A stretch of 64,000 bases of DNA from positions 49,601,349 to 49,665,348 of the forward strand of contig CM034532.1 of NCBI GenBank assembly GCA_020002185.1. The letters run 5' to 3'. A program made the position numbers and the translations under genes. Each line of letters begins with the position of its first letter. Position 1 is the stretch's first letter. This document shows positions 61,001 through 64,000 of the stretch, piece by piece. Origin of the DNA: Paraescarpia echinospica (lineage: Eukaryota; Annelida; Polychaeta; Sabellida; Siboglinidae). The notes beneath the pieces are model-generated. The model did not search any database, was not told the origin of the DNA, and was given only the letters and a program-made list of their open reading frames with translations.

Positions 61001-63798
61001 TCACCTCGGACCAGGGGATTAATTTTGTTTGTGGTTCTGAAATAAAGTATTCCCATTTGTAATTTGTTTTTTTCATAGTCCATATCTCAAGCATGTTTTT
61101 CTTAGGCACATGTTCCTTCATGCCCAATGAAAACTAAAATAACTTAGAATGTTGTGTCCATTATATATAATCACATGCACAAAAAACTAAAAATATCTTT
61201 TAAACCGACCCTGTCTGTTCCTCGTTTCTTTAATTTAATGTTCTTAATATTAAATTGAATATGTTGAAGGTACACTGTCTGCCAAGTTGTGATCAACAAG
61301 GTACACTGCCTGCCAAGTTGTGATCAACAAGGTACACTGTCTGCCAAGTTGAGATCAACAAGGTACGCTGCCTGCCAAGTTGTGTTCAACAAGGTACGCT
61401 GCCTGCCAAGTTGTGATCAACAAGGTACACTGTCTGCCAAGTTGTGATCAACAAGGTACACTGTCTGCCAAGTTGAGATCAACAAGGTACACTGCCTGCC
61501 AAGTTGTGATCAATAAGGTACACTGTCTGCCAAGTTGTGATCAACAAGGTACACTGCCTGCCAAGTTGTGATCAACAAGGTACACTGCCTGTCAAGTTGT
61601 GATCAACAAGGTACACTGTCTGCCAAGTTGTGATTAACAAGGTACACTGTCTGCCAAGTTGAGATCAACAAGGTACACTGTCTGCCAAGTTGAGATCAAC
61701 AAGGTACACTGCCTGCCAAGTTGAGATCAACAAGGTACACTGCCTGCCAAGTTGTGATCAACAAGGTACACTGCCTGCCAAGTTGTGATCAACAAGCCCA
61801 AAAGAAAACAAAATATTCAAATTATAAACACAGCTGCTGTGAACAAAAACTAAGCTAACTGCATGTTCCCACAACTTGGACATGACTAATGTCCAGTTTG
61901 TAAGGGATCATCTCAGAAAATCGAATTACTTTCGTTTTGGTAGGGAGGTCAGAGGCAGTTTCATTGGGTGTCGGACATTCATACTTTATGCTTCGGACTG
62001 ACACTGTTAATATATTGATATCATCATAATAATGTTTACAAACTTTCGTCTGGGGGGAAATGAGTGGGGGGCTGAGACCAAATGAAAGTACTTTTGTCCG
62101 TTGGACACTGACGTTCTGAAATGATCCCTAATAAGGTTGTTAGAATATATGCTCAATCCTGTGACTGTTACTGACACTGCACATATGAACTTCAGGCAAC
62201 ATACAAAGTGAAACTCTCTTTTGTCTTCCCAATTATTTTATTAAGTGTTCAAGATCAACATTCCTACACAATTTTTATTTTTTCGCCAAGTGAAATAGTT
62301 GTTACTCCAGAAAATTTGGTACATTAAAAACTTACATAACCCATGTTTCATACACTATGTACAGCGTTTCTAAGTGTCGGAACCAGGGGGTGGGGGTGGG
62401 CCTTAAGGGATTAGCCCACCCAATATTTAGGAGGGGTGGATTTTGGGGTGCAATTTGAGGTTTTTGGTGAGCCTCAAAGGAGGTGCAAATGGAGGTTTCT
62501 GAAGAGCCTCTATGTGAGTTTTTGGAACCTCAAGGGGTGCAATTTAAGATTCTTGGAGAGTCTCATTGTGGGTTTTGGTGAGACTCAAGGTAAGGTGCAA
62601 TTGGAGGTTTTTTGAGAGCCTCAAGGTGTATTTTTGGTCAGTAAAACTCCCTTTTTAAACTGTCAGGCATGAGGGTGGTCTGCAAATTTTTGTGGATCCA
62701 ACCATCTTGCACTTACTAACAAACAGAAGACACACTTAAATTGCCTCTCCCATGAGAAATCAAACGCATCTATGAAATTATTCACCATCTGATTCATCTC
62801 CCAAGGGGGTCTATAGTTTAGGATATACTTCACAGGAATAATCCCATCCATAACCCAACTACGTAGCGGTCCTTTGCCATCGCTCTGGTACAAATAAACT
62901 GCCTACCCTTCAGAGATATCCTGCTGTGAATTAGTGCAAACCACACGTGTTCTACGCTACAGCAAATTGTAAGAGAACTAGTGGTAAACACCACAGAGGA
63001 CACTACACAATGACAACAGTCATATCACAAACAACACCAAACAAACAACGAATGTGGTTCAGCATGCATTTATGTGTACACAATTCTAATTAGGTGCGAA
63101 TGGGATAAACTTCAAATGTGGAACAATAACAACAACATCATTTCTGCATTTCCGGCAAAGGAAAGGTGTGAGTCAATCAAGGAAAGGGTGCAACTGTGAA
63201 CCATCGCTACAAACAAACGACAGAAACCAAACAACGATGCAAAATGCAAATCTCATGCGCACGGGCACGTGTTATAAACAAAACCAACAAAACCAAACAG
63301 AAACGAAAAATCGTCACTCAGAACTGCGAACAACAGGATAAACTACGAGAGTGCCTACAAGTGCCCCCTAATGGCGAGCCTGCAAGCTGCACACGGACGA
63401 CAGACGGCGAAGGCGCACATGGGCAAGCCATGCTGCCGGGATTGGAACGAGAGAGAATGAAGCGGCAACATCGAGCAGCATAATCGCTTACCTGGGGAAA
63501 AATACAGTCTCTACGATTGTGAAATCTTGCAACAGCAAGTCGCGTTTGGGTTTCGTGGAGAGGCTCGTTATGCTTTGGCCGATGCCGAGCTGAATGGCAG
63601 CCATAAGTTCCGTGGTGGGTCTCTGCGTGCGTAACAAAAGAGAAGAGATGAGGAGGTTATTGCTTACCTCGGGAAAAACAGGCTTTCCATAATCGAAAAG
63701 TCCTGTACTAACAAGTCACGACGCGCCTTGGCGGCCAGCCCGCCAACGAACTGTCTAATCCCCGTCTGTATACACGTCATCAGCATCGTTGTCGATTT
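28029..63798 (-). CDS. PIP5K1: Phosphatidylinositol-4-phosphate 5-kinase type I, large multi-exon gene (5' end outside window)
   Basis: Exons join in exact phase in this order: one of 63668-63798 or 63492-63622, then 55182-55299, 54719-54871, 53650-53709, 52647-52886, 51138-51215, 49993-50119, 49472-49580, 45719-45851, 43850-43937, 40506-40619, 39158-39329, 36179(or 36230)-36366, 32503-32687 and perhaps 28029-28037. The enzyme makes PI(4,5)P2 at the cell membrane. Visible hallmarks: [27 protein letters not shown], the glycine-rich [12 protein letters not shown], the catalytic Lys in [42 protein letters not shown] (metal-binding Asp), and an activation loop beginning AKKLEH. The Glu of KKLEH is the type I (PI4P-selecting) residue. 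The tail is Ser/Pro-rich. Introns of 0.5-8 kb hold most of the minisatellites and MITEs of the window. The N-terminus and promoter lie beyond 64000. Confidence 0.95.
28962..29144. mobile_element. pogo/Tigger-like MITE
   Basis: The right end GCGAGGTTTAACTG is the complement of the CAGTTAAACCTCGC type of end. The interior GGGCCAGTGACCTGAACAGC and GACTAATTTCCTGTACTT matches the element at 32849-33039. No transposase. Confidence 0.6.
29545..29950. repeat. Degenerate tandem repeat, about 30-bp unit
   Basis: Many diverged units of the form GATGCCCTATNTGTACNTTC, with variable spacing. It is an old minisatellite. Confidence 0.7.
30260..30440. repeat. 58-bp tandem repeat, about 3 copies, split by an insertion
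   Basis: Units begin ATGCCAACACATGCT at 30260, 30318 and 30376. Array sequence (ACCAACTGGGTTCATATGA) resumes at about 30916 after the element at 30445-30913. Confidence 0.85.
30445..30913. mobile_element. MITE with perfect 18-bp terminal inverted repeats
   Basis: TAGGACCAGAACGATACA at the left end has its exact reverse complement at the right end. Length 469 bp, no transposase. Inner sequence near both ends is also partly palindromic (TGTATCGCG). It is inserted into the 58-bp array. Confidence 0.8.
31621..31723. mobile_element. Short pogo/Tigger-like MITE
   Basis: It starts CAGTGGAACCTCATTGTTAA and ends CAAGGTTTGACTG, with inverted ends of the CAGT..AACCT class. About 103 bp. Confidence 0.65.
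31861..31980. repeat. 30-bp tandem repeat, 4 copies
   Basis: Four consecutive units starting CTGTACACTATGCGACATAC (first copy CTGTTC), no indels. A unit length of 30 keeps frames open on both strands, so the open frames here are repeat artefacts. Confidence 0.95.
32503..32687 (-). CDS. PIP5K1: PIP5K exon, Ser/Pro-rich tail
   Basis: 185 nt with acceptor CATTTTCCGACAG and donor GTAAGT. The two first bases complete an Asp codon in phase with the exon at 36179-36366. It encodes [20 protein letters not shown], then a poly-Ala stretch and [15 protein letters not shown]. It is low-complexity, so homology is not decisive. A second frame is open through an alternative acceptor at 32703. Confidence 0.6.
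32740..32843. repeat. 26-bp tandem repeat, 4 copies
   Basis: Unit ATATACAGTGGTTCACTCTG plus TATTAG, four copies without indels, running directly into the left end of the MITE at 32849. It lies about 50 bases upstream of a PIP5K splice acceptor. Confidence 0.95.
32849..33039. mobile_element. pogo/Tigger-like MITE
   Basis: It starts CAGCGGTACCTCGATATTAA and ends CCAAGGTAACCAACTG (ends weakly inverted). An internal 19-bp duplication reads AAGTGACCTTAATAGCG twice. About 190 bp, no coding capacity. Confidence 0.65.
33386..33675. repeat. 29-bp tandem repeat, 10 copies
   Basis: Units beginning ATGGAAATAAGGAATGACCT at exact 29-base steps from 33386 to 33647, with only point changes. PIP5K intron. 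Confidence 0.97.
34352..34530. mobile_element. MITE family with GGGATCATCTCAGAA ends (copy 1)
   Basis: Left end GGGATCATCTCAGAACG, right end GCTGAGATGATCCC. The interior GATGAAAGTAATTTTGTC is shared with the copies at 55484-55691 and 61904-62128. Confidence 0.8.
34531..36178. other. PIP5K intron, no further content recognised
   Basis: AT-rich. A short local duplication (GGTGTCAACACCTCTT and GGTCTCAACACCTCTT) lies near 34765-34805. The open frames at 34768-35067 (minus) and 35885-36100 (plus) have no recognisable domain or good splice context. Confidence 0.5.
36179..36366 (-). CDS. PIP5K1: PIP5K exon with two in-frame donor sites
   Basis: 188 nt to the distal donor (CCTAG|GTACGC) or 137 nt to a proximal donor at 36230 (GAGG|GTACGC). 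They differ by 51 nt (17 codons) and leave the same phase. The exon completes an Arg codon, then reads [18 protein letters not shown] and [15 protein letters not shown]. The optional part is [16 protein letters not shown]. It belongs to the variable C-terminal tail of the kinase. Confidence 0.75.
36783..37109. mobile_element. MITE with GGTTTACACGGGCAA-like inverted ends
   Basis: Left CTGGTTTACACGGGCAAA, and right TTGCTCGTGTAAATCGG, which is an imperfect reverse complement. 327 bp without coding. PIP5K intron. Confidence 0.6.
38938..39041. mobile_element. Hairpin MITE
   Basis: Two arms of about 38 bases (CTTTTCGTCAGCG at the left edge, CGCTGACAAAAG at the right) are near-perfect reverse complements around a 27-base centre. 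It lies about 115 bases before a PIP5K exon end. Confidence 0.85.
39158..39329 (-). CDS. PIP5K1: PIP5K exon GDRPDLLP...
   Basis: 172 nt, acceptor TGTGACCCTAG, donor GTAAC. It encodes [40 protein letters not shown] and [11 protein letters not shown]. The GRPDxLP motif is shared with the tails of vertebrate type I enzymes. Confidence 0.88.
39670..40029. mobile_element. MITE with CAGTAGTCCCTCTCTT ends
   Basis: Left CAGTAGTCCCTCTCTTTAG, right CTGAAGAGAGGGACTACTG, a near-perfect inverted pair. 360 bp, interior AT-rich, no transposase. The ends resemble pogo/Tigger termini (CAGT...CCTC). Confidence 0.8.
40506..40619 (-). CDS. PIP5K1: PIP5K exon [10 protein letters not shown]...
   Basis: 114 nt, acceptor CTGTCTTGCAG, donor GTATGT. 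With the previous exon it gives [17 protein letters not shown], the basic stretch that ends the kinase domain, then [17 protein letters not shown]. Phase fits both neighbours. Confidence 0.92.
41220..41480. repeat. Degenerate GGGGAA/TTTGGGTG-rich repeat
   Basis: Diverged units of about 60-70 bases (GGAAGATA...GGACTGT, GTTGAGGGGAA, GACTGT) recur. It is an old minisatellite within a PIP5K intron. Confidence 0.45.
42640..42860. repeat. Dispersed repeat shared with 57660-57790
   Basis: GGCATAGACACCAG, then an A-rich stretch, GGATTCTCTC..AAAAGA, and AACTGCCAAAGTTTC aligns with GGCATAGACACCAGATAG and AATTGTCCAAGTTTC at 57.7 kb. No coding is seen. It may be a SINE or LINE tail. Confidence 0.45.
43533..43690 (-). 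mobile_element. 3' tail fragment of the CR1-like family
   Basis: GCTTGCCATCCA, then a CAGACAAGAAAGTC...TTATCG block, TGTGTATCCCACCC and GTGCCAACAC mirror the 3' end of the element at 21985-23625. Only the tail is present. Confidence 0.65.
43850..43937 (-). CDS. PIP5K1: PIP5K exon with end of activation loop
   Basis: 88 nt, acceptor TATTTTTGCAG, donor GTAAGT. It encodes [15 protein letters not shown] and then ERVFKKIPS. Most type I enzymes have Glu where this has Gln (YAQRF for YAERF). Confidence 0.95.
43948..44276. repeat. 47-bp tandem repeat, 7 exact-length copies
   Basis: Units ACAACTGACATGGTCTTATG plus 27 bases, stepping exactly 47 bases from 43948 to 44230. In the transcribed sense the last unit ends about 10 bases before the AG of the exon at 43850-43937, so the array reaches the 3' splice site. 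Confidence 0.97.
44290..45718. other. PIP5K intron, nothing recognised
   Basis: AT-rich sequence with a TATA-rich tract near 45560-45590. The region near 44870-45010 is slightly CpG-richer. Confidence 0.5.
45719..45851 (-). CDS. PIP5K1: PIP5K exon with IGIIDIL and KKLEH
   Basis: 133 nt, acceptor TTGTTTCAG, donor GTACGT. It encodes [19 protein letters not shown], then [20 protein letters not shown] and LLHEG. The Asp of IID is the metal-binding position. The Glu in KKLEH is the residue known to make type I kinases choose PI4P. Confidence 0.96.
45980..49470. other. PIP5K intron with a GC-rich patch at 48650-48800
   Basis: Mostly AT-rich with no coding seen. The patch holds CCAATCAGCGCGC, GGCGCGCGTCCCTCGGGAG and nested short palindromes (CTCCCGTGGGGAG). 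It could be an internal promoter or a repeat. No exon was found beside it. Confidence 0.45.
49472..49580 (-). CDS. PIP5K1: PIP5K exon with YSTAMESIQ
   Basis: 109 nt, acceptor TATTTTGACAG, donor GTAAGT. It encodes [20 protein letters not shown] and [11 protein letters not shown]. The YSTAMESIQ motif is a type I signature in the kinase insert before the activation loop. Confidence 0.94.
49624..49655. repeat. Short perfect inverted repeat
   Basis: TTGTTTCCATGAC and GTCATGGAAACAA flank a six-base loop. It could form a hairpin, 44 bases upstream of a PIP5K acceptor in the transcribed sense. Confidence 0.85.
49680..49830 (-). mobile_element. LINE 3' tail fragment
   Basis: The reverse complement carries GCCCAATGATTCTTGTATGT, then TGCACCTCTGAGCTCAGTTC and terminal ATT repeats, matching the 3' end of the LINE at 17690-18292. 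Confidence 0.75.
49993..50119 (-). CDS. PIP5K1: PIP5K exon AGDMAGG... (kinase insert)
   Basis: 127 nt, acceptor CTGTAGAACCAG, donor GTAAGT. It encodes a Gly/Ser/Thr/Ala-rich insert ([14 protein letters not shown], then SYPSQKE-like and EAAARAR). Phase fits both neighbours. The sequence is variable among family members at this place. It may be a cassette exon. A repeat array begins at its acceptor. Confidence 0.82.
50120..50705. repeat. 59-bp tandem repeat carrying copies of a splice acceptor
   Basis: CTGGTT (AACCAG on the coding strand) recurs with GGTT at 50122, 50213, 50283, 50332, 50402, 50460, 50519, 50578, 50637 and 50696. The last units step 58-59 bases and are nearly identical. The true acceptor of the exon at 49993-50119 is the first copy. 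Confidence 0.93.
51138..51215 (-). CDS. PIP5K1: PIP5K exon with IMDYSLL
   Basis: 78 nt, phase 0, acceptor GTTGTACAG, donor GTTAGT. It encodes [20 protein letters not shown] and QALKEK, the catalytic core motif of PIP kinases. Confidence 0.96.
51708..52080. repeat. Diverged direct repeat, about 125 bp, two copies
   Basis: CAGCCACGGAATTTTATG...TTTTTCTATATCATCGTA (51708-51835) and CAGCCATGAAATTGAATG...TTTTTCTATATCAGCGTA (51951-52075) align along their length, including GGATGTATGCAGACA. Confidence 0.85.
52647..52886 (-). CDS. PIP5K1: PIP5K exon with [12 protein letters not shown]
   Basis: 240 nt, 80 codons, acceptor GCTGGTTTCAG, donor GTAAGA. It encodes [55 protein letters not shown] and INTMQRDC. 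It is a canonical part of the kinase fold. Confidence 0.97.
53650..53709 (-). CDS. PIP5K1: PIP5K exon [15 protein letters not shown]...
   Basis: 60 nt, phase 0, acceptor TTGTTGCAG, donor GTAAGC. It encodes [20 protein letters not shown]. Confidence 0.96.
54174..54412. mobile_element. Long hairpin MITE
   Basis: The outer ends GGTGTAAA and TTTACACC are inverted. The inner arms (TTACAGTAACTTCTTGGAAT to ACTGATCATATTTTGAAGTG, and the reverse complement on the right) form an almost perfect stem of about 55 bases around a short loop near 54318-54324. Confidence 0.85.
54415..54676. mobile_element. MITE with GGGGGCCGTTTCAATAA ends
   Basis: GGGGGCCGTTTCAATAA at 54416-54432 and its exact complement TTATTGAAACGGCCCCC at 54659-54675. 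It directly follows the hairpin MITE and ends about 43 bases from a PIP5K donor site. Confidence 0.85.
54719..54871 (-). CDS. PIP5K1: PIP5K exon with glycine-rich loop and catalytic Lys
   Basis: 153 nt, phase 0, acceptor CATGTTGCAG, donor GTATAT. It encodes [38 protein letters not shown] and PGYYM. This is the nucleotide-binding region. Confidence 0.97.
54888..55030 (-). mobile_element. Diverged LINE 3' tail fragment
   Basis: AATAATAAGGTAACTCCTAT, then GGTGCCTAAATCCTCGG and CAAGCTCAGAGGCAC recall the reversed 3' tail seen at 49680-49830 and 18200-18292. Confidence 0.5.
55182..55299 (-). CDS. PIP5K1: PIP5K exon [11 protein letters not shown]...
   Basis: 118 nt, acceptor TTGTATTTCAG, donor GTACGT. 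Its first base completes a Ser codon begun by either alternative exon. It encodes [20 protein letters not shown], then [16 protein letters not shown]. If both alternative exons were skipped, it would begin TGA in frame. Confidence 0.97.
55484..55691. mobile_element. MITE family with GGGATCATCTCAGAA ends (copy 2, right end lost)
   Basis: GGAATCATCTCAGAATGTCG at left, and the interior GACATCAGACATCAATATTT plus GATGAAAGTAATTTTG, align with the copies at 34.4 and 62.0 kb. Confidence 0.7.
55755..56860 (+). mobile_element. Possible solo LTR with TATA box and poly(A) signal
   Basis: The segment starts TGTTAA and ends TTAACA (TG...CA style inverted ends). It holds TATAAAAG at 56069-56076, followed by a GC-rich leader, and AATAAA at 56786-56791, in the order expected for U3-R-U5. 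The U3-like part has a tandem duplication (55829-55917). No convincing target-site duplication flanks it, and no internal region is present. Alternatively it is a cellular promoter. Confidence 0.3.
55829..55917. repeat. Two-copy tandem duplication
   Basis: GCCCACTGAAG followed by GGTTATAATTAGCCTTTAAT occurs twice in succession. Confidence 0.9.
57660..57790. repeat. Second copy of the dispersed repeat at 42640
   Basis: GGCATAGACACCAGATAG and the downstream block ending GGTGGAATCAGACC align with 42.7 kb. Confidence 0.45.
57855..57880. repeat. CCAGA pentanucleotide repeat
   Basis: Five consecutive CCAGA units. Confidence 0.95.
60036..60270. repeat. 39-bp tandem repeat inside the Penelope GIY-YIG region, 6 copies
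   Basis: Units starting TAGTAACACCAGGGCCCCAC at 60036, 60075, 60114, 60153, 60192 and 60232. The fifth has one extra G. Each unit encodes the 13 residues [13 protein letters not shown] of the nuclease domain. Confidence 0.96.
60474..60502 (+). ncRNA. Hammerhead-ribozyme-like core at the Penelope 3' end
   Basis: CTGATGA (60474-60480) and GAAA (60499-60502) bracket a stem II of GGTGT with ACACC and a seven-base loop. Penelope-like elements are known to carry hammerhead motifs. Here one extra G follows CTGATGA, stem III is mismatched and no stem I partner is visible, so it is probably degraded. Confidence 0.35.
61269..61795. repeat. 31-bp tandem repeat, exactly 17 copies
   Basis: Unit GGTACACTGTCTGCCAAGTT plus GTGATCAACAA. 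527 bases equal 17 units without a single indel; only a few sites vary (GT/GC, TGTG/TGAG). It is in a PIP5K intron. Open frames across it are artefacts. Confidence 0.98.
61904..62128. mobile_element. MITE family with GGGATCATCTCAGAA ends (copy 3, full length)
   Basis: Left GGGATCATCTCAGAAAA, right CGTTCTGAAATGATCCC; 225 bp. A fourth partial right end (ACATTCTGAGATGACTCC) lies near 56934-56952. Confidence 0.85.
62370..62660. repeat. Dispersed repeat with GAGCCTCAAGG subrepeats
   Basis: It starts GTGTCGGAACCAGGGGGTG and has several diverged units of the type GAGCCTCAAGG...GGTGCAATTGGAGGTTTTT. It is related to 12840-13160 in the opposite orientation. Confidence 0.65.
63492..63622 (-). CDS. PIP5K1: PIP5K alternative exon A (canonical version)
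   Basis: 131 nt, acceptor TTACGCACGCAG, donor CAG|GTAAG. Forty-three codons plus two bases encode [32 protein letters not shown] and IVETVFFP. It closely resembles the matching segment of known type I kinases (AIQLGIG...KPxRDxLxQDF). It follows exon B after a 45-nt intron and shares length and phase with it. Confidence 0.95.
63623..63667 (-). promoter_or_regulatory. 45-nt intron between the two alternative exons
   Basis: It reads GTAAGCAATAACC, a pyrimidine tract CTCATCTCTTCTCTTTTG, then ACGCACGCAG. The only branch-point-like sequence (AATAAC) lies about 10 bases from the 5' splice site. UCUU/CUCU motifs of the kind bound by PTB proteins lie in the tract (inference). Confidence 0.7.
63668..63798 (-). 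CDS. PIP5K1: PIP5K alternative exon B (divergent version)
   Basis: 131 nt, acceptor TGTGTCTGTAG, donor GAG|GTAAG. Forty-three codons plus two bases encode [33 protein letters not shown] and IMESLFFP. 23 of 43 residues match exon A; most differences fall in the first half. The open frame, intact sites and identical phase argue that it is used rather than a relic. Confidence 0.9.
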
Positions 63799-64000
63799 CT
63801 ACAGACACAAGACATTTCTGCGTGAACATGCATTTTGCTGAACGCACGTGTGATTGCGTGCAAACACCACAGCATACAGAACCGTTGACAAGCCAAGGCA
63901 CTAGAAAACAAAACATTTGAAACCCACAATGCTCAAAATGCCTTTTTAAATTGTTAGATCTTTCTAGGCCTATCATAAATATACATGCAAATGCACAGAT

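Noticed and set aside
61269..61795. CRISPR-like appearance of the 31-bp array (also 33386-33675, 43948-44276, 50120-50705)
   Set aside because: Units are directly adjacent with no unique spacers, and the genome is animal. These are minisatellites.

Overview
The window is genomic DNA from an invertebrate animal: AT-rich, intron-dense and full of retrotransposon debris, SINEs, short inverted-repeat elements and minisatellites. The reverse-transcriptase families, the tRNA-derived SINEs and the form of the receptor-phosphatase tail point towards a lophotrochozoan, perhaps a mollusc, but I cannot prove the taxon. An exact 1000-base run of N (13526-14525) is an assembly gap.

Three genes can be rebuilt exon by exon. 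(1) On the minus strand, 12622 down to 5223, is the 3' end of a receptor-type protein tyrosine phosphatase: six exons that join in frame into its second, D2-type phosphatase domain and end in a stop codon. The Cys and Arg of the signature loop are kept, but the loop reads HCIDGASRSG, as in pseudophosphatase D2 domains. The D1 domain and the ectodomain are not visible. (2) On the plus strand, 18589-20363, is a complete two-exon gene for cytochrome c oxidase subunit 7C, with NRF-1-like and ETS/GABP-like sites just upstream. (3) On the minus strand, from beyond the right edge down to about 28029, is a large type I phosphatidylinositol-4-phosphate 5-kinase gene. Thirteen exons after the alternative pair join with exact splice phase through the whole kinase fold, followed by a Ser/Pro-rich tail.

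The most interesting signal is at the right edge. The kinase gene carries two homologous, same-phase exons of exactly 131 nt (63492-63622 and 63668-63798), only 45 nt apart, encoding different versions of the N-terminal edge of the kinase fold. Including both shifts the frame to a stop, and skipping both should put a TGA at the start of the next exon, so exactly one must be used. This looks like a pair of mutually exclusive exons. The same gene holds many minisatellites. Two abut 3' splice sites, and one of these has copied the splice acceptor motif about ten times.

The rest is mobile DNA: CR1-like and L2-like non-LTR retrotransposon fragments (1.1, 3.1-4.4, 7.6-10.0, 15.5-16.8, 17.7-18.3, 22.0-23.6, 43.6, 49.7 and 54.9 kb), two copies of one tRNA-derived SINE family, a Penelope-like element with an internally amplified GIY-YIG region (59.9-60.5 kb), several MITE families and a possible solo LTR (55.8-56.9 kb). 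Large stretches, mainly introns at 23.6-28.0, 34.5-36.2 and 44.3-49.5 kb, show no recognisable gene content.
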